DNA from: Burkholderiaceae bacterium
GTDB taxonomy: Bacteria; Pseudomonadota; Gammaproteobacteria; Burkholderiales; Burkholderiaceae_E
Direction of reading: 5' to 3'
Assembly (NCBI GenBank): GCA_021463505.1
Contig: JAJTYR010000041.1
Location: forward strand, 1 to 32,052
DNA: 32,052 nt
Position 1 is the first letter of the stretch. Each line of letters begins with the position of its first letter. This document shows positions 1 to 11,309 of the stretch, in pieces. Position numbers and translations under genes: made by a program. The notes beneath the pieces are model-generated. The model did not search any database, was not told the DNA's origin, and saw nothing but the letters and a program-made list of their open reading frames with translations.

Positions 1-21
1 GCTGCTCGGCGGGCAGGCGCC

Positions 22-2496
22 TTACCCCCGCTCCCCGCCGTACCCGTACTTCCCGCGGTAATACCCGTACCGCGCGCCATACCCGTAGCGGATGCGCGAC
101 GGCCGGAAGCAGTTGAAGACGAAGCCGGTCACCTCGGCGCCGCTCAGGCGGTACTGCTGCACCGCGTCCACCACGTCGGCGAGCGCGGCGCGCTTGTGAC
201 GCACGACGAAGCCGGTCACGTCGGCAAAGCGCCCGAGCACCACGGCGTCGGACACCGGCAGGATCGGCGGGGCGTCGACGATGATCGCGTCGTGGTGCGC
301 GCTCGCCCATTCGAACACGGCGTGCAGCCGCTCCTCGGTGAGCAGGTCGCCGGGGTTGTCCACGCCGGGACCGGACGGCAGCAACGAGAGGTTTGGCGCC
401 AGGTCGGGCTTGACGAACGCAGCCGGGTCGAGCCGCTCGCGCAGGATGTCCGACAGTCCGCCCCCGGTGGCTGCCGGCAGGTAGCGGCTCATCGACGAGC
501 GCCGGATGTCGGCGTCGATCAGCAGCACGCGCTGGCCGGCGCTGGCCATCAGCCAGGCAAGGTTCGCTGAGACGAAGCTCTTGCCCTGCGCGGGCACCGC
601 CGAGGTGAGCAGGATCGTGCGCCCGCCTTCGGTGTCGGCGAGCGCCAGTTGCAGGTTCAGGCGCAGCGTGCGCAGCGCCTCGATCGCAGGCGCGGTCGGC
701 CGCGTGCGTGCCAGCAGGTGGGGCGGATGCGCGCGGCGCCGGTCGACCTGCATCTGCTCGGGTGAAACCGGGATCGTGGCCGAGACGTGCACGCCGGTGG
801 CGTTCTCCAGTTCCTGCGGGTCGCGCACCGGTCCGCGCAGCGCGGCGAGCAACTGCACGAGCAGGAAGCCGCCGGCGAGTCCGCCGAGCAGGCCGACGGC
901 GGCCACCAGCGCGCGGCGCGGCCTCGTCGGTGTCTCGGGCGCCACCGCGCGATCGACGATCGAGACGTTGGCGATCGTGCCGGCGCGCGCCACGCGCAAT
1001 TGCTGCGCGTTGTTCAGCAGGCTCACGTACAGCTGCGAGTTGACCTCGACGTCGCGCGCCAGGCGCAGGTAGTCCTGCTGCACCTGCGGCAGGGCGCGGA
1101 TACGCTCGCTGATGCGCTTTTGCTGCGTGCCGATGCTCGCCGCCTGCTCGCGCAGCGCGCGCATCACCGGGTGCGCCGGCTCGTAGCGCGCGGCGCCTTC
1201 CCTGAGCTTCAACTCGAGTTCGAGCCGACTCTTCTCCAGCTCGACCGCCTGCGACAGCAGGCCAGTGATCTCGCCGGGAATGTCGATCGTCTGCTGCCGG
1301 TTGCGGAAGGTGTTCAACTCGGCTTCGGAGGCCTCCACCTGCCTGCGCAACTGCGGCAGCTGCTCTTCGAGGAACTGCAGGCTCTTCTCGGCCTCGGCCG
1401 CGCGGCGCTGCGCGTTCTGCTGCACGTAGGCGTCGGCGATCGCGTTCACCAGCCGCGCTGCGGCCAGCGCGTCGGTGCCCGGATACTCGATGCGCATGAT
1501 CCCCGACTGGCGCTTGGTTTCGCTCACGCGCAGATCGTCACGGATCTGCTCGACGCGCGCGGCCACCGAATAGCGGCGCAGCGTGAACCGCGTGCCTGGT
1601 CGCGCGACCAGTTCGGCGATGCGCAGCGCGTAGCCGAGCCCGGCGTTCTCGCTGCGCGCGCCGATGCGTCCCTGCAGCACCAGTTCGCCGTCGGGGTCGA
1701 GCAGCCGCCACGCCCCGTCGTCGCCCGTTGCGAGCGTGTGTTCGAGACCGAGCCGCTCGGGCGGCACGTCGAATTCGGCCAGCAGCAGCCGCTCGCCACC
1801 CCAGGCCCAGTTCGCCGGGTCGACCAGTGGCAGTCGCGGCGCAATCGCCAGGCCGTGTTCGTCGCGCTCGAGCCTGCGCGCAAGCCAGTTGCCGAGCAGT
1901 GGCAGCCGGTTCTCGACCTCGGCGTCGCTTTGCAGGCGCAGCGCCTCGACCGCGCGCGTCACGTTGCTGCGCGAGCGCAGGATTTCGATCTCGCCTTCCA
2001 CCGGCGAGCCGCTGACGTCGAGCGCCTGCGCCACCGCCGACAACCCGCCGAGCGCGCCGCTCTTCTTGTCTTCCACCTGGATCAGCGAGTCGACGGTGTA
2101 GACCGGCGTGGCCAGCAGCGCGTAAGCGATGGCCGCCAGCGTGGCGAGCGCGGTGACGAAGACGAACAGCCACCGGTGGTCGAGGAGGTTCTCCAGGATG
2201 TCGGCGATCGAGATCGTGTCGTCGTCGTCGAGGGTCGAGCGCGAGGCCATGCGTGACGACGATGGCGATGGATGCGTCGATGAGGACGAGCGCGACGACG
2301 ACGAACCCGGCGACGAACCCGGCGACGAGCGCGCGGACGATCGCGGCAGCGAGCGCGACGATGACGCGGGCGACGATGACGCGGGCGACGATGACGCGGG
2401 CGACGATGACGCGGGCGACGATGACGACGACGGCGGCAGCGTCGGCGCGCTGTCGTCGTCGTCCGGAGAGCCGGGGCTGCGCGGGGTGCTGGTCAT
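22..2496 (-). CDS. Wzc/GumC-type polysaccharide co-polymerase and tyrosine autokinase
   Basis: This is an inner-membrane BY-kinase that controls chain length and export of a capsule or exopolysaccharide together with the Wza channel. A Wzz domain starts near residue 93 (SIADILENLLDHRW) with a first membrane segment at about 108-130. A long periplasmic coiled-coil region follows. A second membrane segment lies near 535-560 after a PxxPxxP-type stretch. The cytoplasmic kinase has Walker A around 631-639 (SAVPAQGKS), Walker A' near 658-666 (LLIDADIRR) and Walker B near 738-745 (IIVDAPPIL). The C-terminus is a tyrosine cluster (seven Tyr in about 20 residues), the usual autophosphorylation site. 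The first 82 residues are an odd Ser/Pro-rich tail with four PASSS repeats. An internal ATG at 2250 would give a more typical 742-residue protein, and neither start has a clear ribosome binding site. The gene lies 21 bp after the Wza-type gene, last in the operon within view. Confidence 0.9.
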   Translation of the reverse strand: MTSTPRSPGSPDDDDSAPTLPPSSSSSPASSSPASSSPASSSPASSSRSLPRSSARSSPGSSPGSSSSRSSSSTHPSPSSSRMASRSTLDDDDTISIADILENLLDHRWLFVFVTALATLAAIAYALLATPVYTVDSLIQVEDKKSGALGGLSAVAQALDVSGSPVEGEIEILRSRSNVTRAVEALRLQSDAEVENRLPLLGNWLARRLERDEHGLAIAPRLPLVDPANWAWGGERLLLAEFDVPPERLGLEHTLATGDDGAWRLLDPDGELVLQGRIGARSENAGLGYALRIAELVARPGTRFTLRRYSVAARVEQIRDDLRVSETKRQSGIMRIEYPGTDALAAARLVNAIADAYVQQNAQRRAAEAEKSLQFLEEQLPQLRRQVEASEAELNTFRNRQQTIDIPGEITGLLSQAVELEKSRLELELKLREGAARYEPAHPVMRALREQAASIGTQQKRISERIRALPQVQQDYLRLARDVEVNSQLYVSLLNNAQQLRVARAGTIANVSIVDRAVAPETPTRPRRALVAAVGLLGGLAGGFLLVQLLAALRGPVRDPQELENATGVHVSATIPVSPEQMQVDRRRAHPPHLLARTRPTAPAIEALRTLRLNLQLALADTEGGRTILLTSAVPAQGKSFVSANLAWLMASAGQRVLLIDADIRRSSMSRYLPAATGGGLSDILRERLDPAAFVKPDLAPNLSLLPSGPGVDNPGDLLTEERLHAVFEWASAHHDAIIVDAPPILPVSDAVVLGRFADVTGFVVRHKRAALADVVDAVQQYRLSGAEVTGFVFNCFRPSRIRYGYGARYGYYRGKYGYGGERG
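2357..2416. repeat. Four perfect 15-bp tandem repeats in the Wzc N-terminal coding region
   Basis: The unit GACGATGACGCGGGC occurs four times head to tail, followed by a degenerate fifth copy. On the minus strand it encodes PASSS repeats in the Ser-rich tail of the tyrosine kinase, if the upstream start is used. The unit is a multiple of three, so copy-number change would alter length but not frame. Confidence 0.9.
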
Positions 2497-2517
2497 GGGG
2501 CGGGCGCGACCGGCGGC

Positions 2518-3633
2518 TTACTCGACCGTCTGGCGCGTCTGGTTCGCGCCCTGCAGCCACGGCATCAACTGGGCCATCACGCGGCCGGCGCGCGCCAGTT
2601 GCGTCGGGTCGACGTAGACGACGTCGCGCGGGCGCAGCACGAATCGGTCGGCGAGGATCAGCGCTTCGGGCGAGCGTGCATCGAGGTGATAGATCACCGG
2701 CTTGTCGTCGGCGCCCGCGCGCAGCACGTAGAGCTGGCCGGCGTGCGCCGACAGCGGGTTCGGCCCGCCGGCGTCCGACAGCGCCTCGGCCAGCGAGGTG
2801 CGCCCGCGCTGCAGCAGGTACGACCGGGGCTGCATCACCTCGCCGAGCACGAAGATCTTGCGTTGCCGGCGATCGGGCACGGTGACGACGTCGCCGTGGC
2901 GCAGCTGCATGTTCAGCGACAGGTCGCCTTCGTAATAGAGCCGTTCGAGATCGACGTTCCAGGTCTTGTCGCCGCGCGCGACGGTGACCGCCGACAGGTC
3001 GGCGTTGGGCGTGACGCCGCCCGCCTGGCCGATCGCGTCGGCGATCGGCATCGGCAGGTCGGTGATGACGAGGTTGCCCGGGGTCTTCACCTCGCCCACC
3101 ATGAACACGCGCTGGCTGCGGAAGGCGGCGATCTCCACTTCCACCTGCGGATCCTTCACGAAGCGCGACAGTTGCCGCGCGATCTGGCTGCGCAGCTCGG
3201 GCACCGTGCGCCCCGTGGCCGGCACCCGGCCGGCCAGCGGAAAGTAGATCGCGCCGTCACGGTCGACCACGCGATACGGCACCACGTTGCTGGCCACTGA
3301 CGCGCTGCCGCTGGTGAGCGAGGACGGCGTCACCGCGAGGTTCGGCGGCTGGTTCAGGTCAGGGTGATTCCAGACGTTGACGCGGATCGCGTCGCCCGGG
3401 CCGATGCGGTAGGCCCCGGCCTCGGCAGTGGGCACCTGTGGCACCGGTGTGCGTGCCGTGGCGTCCATCTCGTGGATCAGGCCCCAGTCGATCGCCACCG
3501 GCGTGACCGTGTCGGCTTCGCGCTGCGTCGCGCTGCGCTCGGGTGCGCTGCGGCCGAGCCACAGGCCGGGTGCCCAGGCGCAGCCGGCGAGGGTGGTGAC
3601 GAACACCGCGGCGGCGACGCTGCGCGCACTCAC
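2518..3633 (-). CDS. Wza-type outer-membrane polysaccharide export lipoprotein
   Basis: This is an export channel subunit for capsule/exopolysaccharide, partner of the Wzc-type kinase downstream. I chose the GTG at 3631-3633, giving 371 residues. It overlaps the phosphatase stop codon in a GTGA arrangement and places a lipoprotein signal at the very N-terminus, with lipobox LAGC and the acylated Cys at about residue 18. A longer reading frame to 3702 would bury this signal. The polysaccharide export domain follows (YRIGPGDAIRVNVWNHPDLN), then SLBB-type repeats (ITDLPMPIADAIGQAGGVTP; IFVLGEVMQPRSYLL). The C-terminus has an amphipathic Trp-containing helix (MAQLMPWLQG), as expected for the membrane-spanning helix of Wza. 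The gene is translationally coupled to the phosphatase gene. Confidence 0.9.
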   Translation of the reverse strand: MSARSVAAAVFVTTLAGCAWAPGLWLGRSAPERSATQREADTVTPVAIDWGLIHEMDATARTPVPQVPTAEAGAYRIGPGDAIRVNVWNHPDLNQPPNLAVTPSSLTSGSASVASNVVPYRVVDRDGAIYFPLAGRVPATGRTVPELRSQIARQLSRFVKDPQVEVEIAAFRSQRVFMVGEVKTPGNLVITDLPMPIADAIGQAGGVTPNADLSAVTVARGDKTWNVDLERLYYEGDLSLNMQLRHGDVVTVPDRRQRKIFVLGEVMQPRSYLLQRGRTSLAEALSDAGGPNPLSAHAGQLYVLRAGADDKPVIYHLDARSPEALILADRFVLRPRDVVYVDPTQLARAGRVMAQLMPWLQGANQTRQTVE

Positions 3634-4085
3634 TGCAGCAGTCCCTGTCGCGACAGCCGGTCGAGCCACTGATCGACGCACTCCGTGATCAATTGCAGGC
3701 ATTGCCGGTGCTCATGCGCGGGCCCGCCCACCGGGTCGACGATCTCCACGCTCTGCCAATGGCCGAGCAACCGCACCCGTCCTGCCGCTTCGGGCGCGCG
3801 CGCGACGACCGAACTGCGGTGCAGCGACGCCATGCACAGCACCAGGTCGGCGTTGCGCACCATCAGCGGCGACAGCGGCCGACTGCGATGCAACGACAGG
3901 TCGCCGATTCCAGCCTGCGCAACGGCCTGCATCGACAGCGGGTGCGCCGGTTCGCCGGTCAGTGCGTCGATTCCCGCCGATCCGACGTCGGGTCGCAGGC
4001 CGCGCGCTGTCAGCGCATGGCGCATCGCCGCTTCGGCCATCGGGCTGCGGCAGACGTTGGCGGTGCAGACGACCAGGAATCTCAA
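3630..4085 (-). CDS. Low-molecular-weight protein-tyrosine phosphatase (Wzb type)
   Basis: This cytoplasmic phosphatase is expected to dephosphorylate the C-terminal tyrosine cluster of the Wzc-type kinase and so allow its cycling during polysaccharide export. At 151 residues it has the family's usual length. The P-loop CTANVCRSP gives nucleophile C7 and R13. The general-acid loop is DPVGG with D117. Family members usually carry Tyr after DP, here replaced by Val. It sits between the WecA-like gene (39-bp gap) and the Wza-type gene (4-bp overlap), the classic position in Wza-Wzb-Wzc systems. Confidence 0.93.
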   Translation of the reverse strand: MRFLVVCTANVCRSPMAEAAMRHALTARGLRPDVGSAGIDALTGEPAHPLSMQAVAQAGIGDLSLHRSRPLSPLMVRNADLVLCMASLHRSSVVARAPEAAGRVRLLGHWQSVEIVDPVGGPAHEHRQCLQLITECVDQWLDRLSRQGLLQ

Positions 4086-4124
4086 GACGGCAAACCTCGT
4101 CGGCGGGCCGATCGGCGGCCGGCA

Positions 4125-5267
4125 TCATGGCTGTGATTCGGGGTGTGCCGGCGCGGGGAGCGGCGCGATGCGCGGCGCGTCGGCCTGCGATGGTACAAGC
4201 TGCGACTGGATGGCGGCCGACACCAGCACGGTGACCGCTGCCTCGCGGGCACGCAGGTCGAGCCAGGCGATGCGACAACCCCGCTGATAGGCCAGGCCGA
4301 CCGCGACGAACGAGGCGAACATGATCCAGTCGGGGACGCCTTTTCGCCATCCTGCCACGCCCACGAGACCCAGCGCCGCGGCGATCACCGTCTCGGTGAG
4401 CGTCACCTTGCCCACCGACAGGCCGTGCGCGCGCAGCAGGTGGTGCAGGTGATCGCGGCCCGCGGCCATCGGCGGTCGCCCCTCGCGGATGCGCTGTGCC
4501 ACCACCGACAGCGTGTCGAGGATCGGCAACGCGCAGATCCACAGCGCGGTGACCGGCGGGATGCCGGCGCTGCGCTGCGTGGCCTCGATCGCCGCGATCG
4601 CGACCAGGTAGCCGAGCAGCATGCTGCCGGCATCACCCATGAACACCAGCGCGCGCGGGCGGCCCGGAAAGCGGGCATTGAACAGCAGGAACACCGAGAG
4701 GGCGCCGATGATCGCCAGGTTGGCGGCGAGGCGGTTCGAGCCGCCGACCGTCCACATGGACGCGGCGAGCCAGCCGAACGCGGCCAGCATGACCTTGCCG
4801 GCCAGCCCGTCGAGCCCGTCGAGCATGTTGACTGCGTTGATCAGGCCCAGCACCGCGAAGACGGTGAACGGCAGCGCCAGCACGGCCAGGCGCAGCTCGA
4901 TGCCCGGCCAGAGCTCTCCGAGCGTGTAGAGCAGGTTGCCTTCGTACGCCACGGCGCCCGTGACGATGGCCGCCTGGGCCAGGAACTTCGTGCGTGCGGG
5001 CAGCGGGTCCCGGTCGTCGCGCACGCCAAGCCACACCAGCCCGAGCGCGCCCAGCATGCTGGCCGTGCCCGGCTCGACCGTGTTGGGCGCCAGCCAGGTG
5101 ACCAACAGGCCGGTTGCGATGCCGAGGCCGCCGACCACCGGCGTGGGCAGGTCGTGGGTGCGGTGACCGTGCGGGCGCTCGACCAGGCGCAGGCGGGGTG
5201 CGTGCCGCTTCAGGCAGATGAGCGCGACCAGCGTGGTCGCCATGCAAAGCAGGATCGCCGACAGCAT
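4125..5267 (-). CDS. WecA/MraY-family undecaprenyl-phosphate sugar-1-phosphate transferase
   Basis: This integral membrane enzyme of glycosyltransferase family 4 would transfer a UDP-sugar-1-phosphate (often GlcNAc-1-P) to undecaprenyl phosphate and so start repeat-unit synthesis. Evidence is about ten hydrophobic segments and the family motifs: RTHDLPTPVVGGLGI near the N-terminus, NAVNMLDGLDGLAG (the Asp-rich catalytic loop), VFMGDAGSMLLGYL, and GRDHLHHLLRAHGLS for the C-terminal His motif. I start at the ATG ending at 5267, just before the first membrane segment, giving 380 residues, close to WecA. The frame stays open to an ATG at 5327 and a TTG at 5339, and those starts cannot be excluded. 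It is the first gene of the operon; sugar specificity is not readable. Confidence 0.88.
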   Translation of the reverse strand: MLSAILLCMATTLVALICLKRHAPRLRLVERPHGHRTHDLPTPVVGGLGIATGLLVTWLAPNTVEPGTASMLGALGLVWLGVRDDRDPLPARTKFLAQAAIVTGAVAYEGNLLYTLGELWPGIELRLAVLALPFTVFAVLGLINAVNMLDGLDGLAGKVMLAAFGWLAASMWTVGGSNRLAANLAIIGALSVFLLFNARFPGRPRALVFMGDAGSMLLGYLVAIAAIEATQRSAGIPPVTALWICALPILDTLSVVAQRIREGRPPMAAGRDHLHHLLRAHGLSVGKVTLTETVIAAALGLVGVAGWRKGVPDWIMFASFVAVGLAYQRGCRIAWLDLRAREAAVTVLVSAAIQSQLVPSQADAPRIAPLPAPAHPESQP

Positions 5268-5370
5268 TCGGGAGGCACCGGATGCAGACAACCAAGGGGG
5301 GGTAGCCGAAATATAGCCGCCATGCATCTTTACGGCCAAGCCGCGGCAACCTGGGAACAGGCCGATCGTT

Positions 5371-5416
5371 GCTAATTTGCCTAATTCATTTGGCTTTTTG
5401 AATTCATGGCATTAGC
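5371..5416. promoter_or_regulatory. AT-rich imperfect dyad between wecA-like gene and metH
   Basis: The 310-bp gap between the two divergent genes (5268-5577) holds one AT-rich island. Nested arms GCTAAT (5371-5376) with ATTAGC (5411-5416) and AATTCA (5383-5388) with TGAATT (5399-5404) form an imperfect 46-bp dyad. A T-run lies in the centre. It is placed to be an operator or promoter region for the polysaccharide operon, metH or both. No confident -35/-10 pair was recognised in it. Confidence 0.4.
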
Positions 5417-5525
5417 TCGAAGTGTTCGATCGGTTTCGCAGGATCGGATCGGGTGCAATCGGGAGCCCGGCGCCGCTGGCGCGCACCGGCAGGTATTTGT
5501 GCACACGGCCGCGGTCGGCCCCGGC

Positions 5526-5531
5526 TATACT
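5526..5531 (+). promoter_or_regulatory. Possible -10 element of metH
   Basis: TATACT lies 46 bp before the metH ATG. No good -35 hexamer is seen at 16-18 bp upstream, so this is a weak call. It would give a leader of roughly 40 nt that contains the four TCCCAC motifs. Confidence 0.25.
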
Positions 5532-5536
5532 GGTCG

Positions 5537-5572
5537 TCCCACTCGCGTCCCACGGATCCCACTCGATCCCAC
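5537..5572 (+). repeat. Four TCCCAC motifs in the metH leader
   Basis: TCCCAC occurs at 5537-5542, 5548-5553, 5557-5562 and 5567-5572, starting 11, 9 and 10 bp apart. The last lies just before the start codon, where a Shine-Dalgarno sequence would be expected but none is present. Confidence 0.7.
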
Positions 5573-5577
5573 CTGCC

Positions 5578-9366
<3,789 letters not shown>

Positions 9367-9371
9367 CGTTG

Positions 9372-9684
9372 GCGAGCCATCTCGCGCGCGACCATTCCCG
9401 TCGGCACCGCGTGATGCAGGTTCAGCGGTCCCACCCGGCCGCCGCCTCGAACTTCGCGAGCGCATCGGCAACCTGCGCGGCGTCGGCGATGTCGACCACG
9501 AAGGACCGGGCCCGTCCGCCGGCGGCGGCGATCGACTCACCTGCGGCCGCGTCCGCTTCGGCCGACCGATCGAAGCTGCCGACGCGGCCGCGACGAGTTC
9601 GGGTGACGCATGGGGCGCGCCCGCACGGGTCGATCACCGGGCCACGAACCCGGCCCTGGCGATCCCTATGGCCATGACGTCCGC
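9372..9684 (-). pseudogene. Decayed short-chain dehydrogenase/reductase remnant
   Basis: This 360-bp gap between metH and the aldehyde dehydrogenase has no intact gene. On the minus strand, 9422-9597 encodes a stretch typical of the second beta-alpha-beta unit of a classical SDR (VGSFDRSAEADAA, AAAGGRARSFVVDIADAAQV), then stops at 9422 before the expected NNAG motif. About 40 bp upstream, in another frame and ending in a stop, 9635-9675 reads AIGIARAGFVAR, which resembles a worn SDR N-terminus (GIG...IARAFVARG). Downstream of the stop a third frame reads VGPLNL. This suggests at least two frameshifts. The remnant lies directly downstream of the ALDH gene in the same direction, so the two may once have been co-transcribed. 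Confidence 0.45.
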
Positions 9685-9726
9685 ACGGTACCCGAGGCAA
9701 CGGAGGCGCATCGATGGCGAGCAAGA

Positions 9727-11181
9727 TCACCCGTAGTTGATCACCAGATGCCGGATCTCGCTCATCTCCTTCATCGCGTATCGCGTTCCCTCGCGCCCGA
9801 ATCCCGACTCCTTCCATCCGCCGAAGGGCATGTTATCGATCCGGTAGATCGGCACGTCGTTGATCATCAGCCCTCCAACCTCCCATTCGTCGATCGCACG
9901 GAAGGCGCGGCGCAAGTCGTGCGTGAAGATACCTCCCTGGAGCCCGTATCGCGAGTCGGCCGCGCGCGCTACCGCCTCGTCGAAATCATCGTAGGCGTTC
10001 ACGGTAAGCACTGGCCCGAATATCTCGTCGTCCTCGACCTTCATTCCCGGGCGCGTGTTCGTCAGCACCGTCGGCTGTACGATCGTGCGTTCGCGGCGAC
10101 CCCCGACGAGCACGTGTGCGCCGAGCGAGACTGCTTCGTCGACCCACGCCTGGATCCGCGTGGCTGCGGTCTCGTCGATCACGGGTCCGACGTCGACTCC
10201 TTCCTCCAGCGGGTTGCCGACGCGGCATGCCCGGACTTTCGCAAGCAGTTTCCCGATGAAGGCACTCTCGACACTCCGGTGCACCAGGATACGCTGGACA
10301 CCGATGCAGTATTGGCCGCCATAGACGACTCCGCCGCGGACGCAACGCGCCGCCGCATGGTCGAGGTCGGCGTCTTCGGCGACGATCACAGCGCCGTTGC
10401 CGCCGAGTTCGAGCGCAACTTTCTTGCGTCCCGCGATGTTCTTGATATGCCATCCAACCTGCGCGCTGCCGGTGAAGCTCACCATCGCGAAGCGCTCGTC
10501 GCGAACCATCTTCTCGGCCAGCGGCACCGGGCAGTGACATACCTCGAACGCACCCTCTGGCAGGCCTGTTTCATGAAGTACTTCCTGGAGCAGACGCGCA
10601 GTGAGCGGCGTCTGCGGTGCGGGTTTGAGCACGACGGTGTTGCCGACAGCAAGCGCCGGCGCTACCTTGTGAAGCACCAGATTCAGCGGGAAATTGAACG
10701 GCGCAATCGCGAGCACGAGACCGATCGGATAGCGGCGCGCGAGTCCGACGCGCCGCCGCATCGACGCGAGTGCGTCGACGTCGAGTGCATCGAGCGACAA
10801 CGCCTGCCCGCCCGCGCCGGTCGTCTGATATTCGAAGACGCCGGCGTCCATGTCTAGAGGAACTTCCACGCCGCCGAAGCGGCGCGCCTCCGCGGCGGCG
10901 TTGGCCAGATTGAAGATGGCGCGTGATACCTCGCCACGCGCGTCGTACAGTGGCTTGCCGGCCTCCGCGGCGATCAGTTTCACGAACTCGTCGCGCCGAT
11001 TGCGCAGCATTACGGAGGCGCGGTCGAGCACGTCGCCGCGCGCAAAGCGCGGCAACCTCTTGAACGTGGTGAATGCGCGCTGCGCTCGCGTGATCGCGGC
11101 TTCGATCCCGGCTTCGTCGGATATCGGCATGTGTCCGACTACGGACCCGTCGTACGGGGAGCGGATGGCGTCGTCCTGCAT
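9727..11181 (-). CDS. NAD(P)-dependent aldehyde dehydrogenase
   Basis: This 484-residue member of the aldehyde dehydrogenase superfamily oxidises an aldehyde to the acid. Catalytic features are present: oxyanion Asn N163 (PFNFP), general base E258 (ALELGG), nucleophile C292 (GGQYCIGVQR), the cofactor loop FTGSAQVG and the C-terminal EEIFGPV-like motif (DEIFGPVLTV). An unusual insertion of about 20-25 residues (around 122-145) precedes the Rossmann entry. The ATG at 11179-11181 has GAGG 6-7 nt upstream. It is divergent from a LysR gene and next to an ABC importer operon, so it probably acts on a product of the imported compound. Lactaldehyde, phosphonoacetaldehyde or muconic-type semialdehyde dehydrogenases are possible relatives. 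Substrate is not determinable here. Confidence 0.88.
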   Translation of the reverse strand: MQDDAIRSPYDGSVVGHMPISDEAGIEAAITRAQRAFTTFKRLPRFARGDVLDRASVMLRNRRDEFVKLIAAEAGKPLYDARGEVSRAIFNLANAAAEARRFGGVEVPLDMDAGVFEYQTTGAGGQALSLDALDVDALASMRRRVGLARRYPIGLVLAIAPFNFPLNLVLHKVAPALAVGNTVVLKPAPQTPLTARLLQEVLHETGLPEGAFEVCHCPVPLAEKMVRDERFAMVSFTGSAQVGWHIKNIAGRKKVALELGGNGAVIVAEDADLDHAAARCVRGGVVYGGQYCIGVQRILVHRSVESAFIGKLLAKVRACRVGNPLEEGVDVGPVIDETAATRIQAWVDEAVSLGAHVLVGGRRERTIVQPTVLTNTRPGMKVEDDEIFGPVLTVNAYDDFDEAVARAADSRYGLQGGIFTHDLRRAFRAIDEWEVGGLMINDVPIYRIDNMPFGGWKESGFGREGTRYAMKEMSEIRHLVINYG

Positions 11182-11259
11182 GTGGGCCTCGTGAATTCCT
11201 TCCGTCTCCGACCCGGGCGCGCACGTTGGCTCGGGCGCCGCCTCGAAACGGCACTTCCT

Positions 11260-11272
11260 TCGGGAGCCCCGA
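11260..11272. promoter_or_regulatory. Candidate LysR-type T-N11-A box
   Basis: TCGGG-AGC-CCCGA is a 13-bp dyad that fits the T-N11-A rule for LysR-type regulators. It lies in the 128-bp gap between the divergent ALDH and lysR genes, 38 bp before the lysR start. This position suits autoregulation and control of the ALDH gene. Confidence 0.45.
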
Positions 11273-11309
11273 TCGGTACCATTGCGTCGTTGAACGGGGA
11301 GGTGGCAGA

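Noticed and set aside
787-2256. Long plus-strand open frame opposite the Wzc-type gene
   Set aside because: Low-complexity Arg/Gln/Leu composition and complete overlap with a well-supported gene on the other strand.
2129-2617. Plus-strand frame encoding Asp-rich DDDAG repeats
   Set aside because: It is the complement of the Ser-codon repeats in the kinase tail, with no start signal or homology to support it.
5378-5577. Cobalamin or SAM riboswitch upstream of metH
   Set aside because: No B12-box-like or SAM-box-like conserved core was seen, and the likely leader is only about 40-50 nt.
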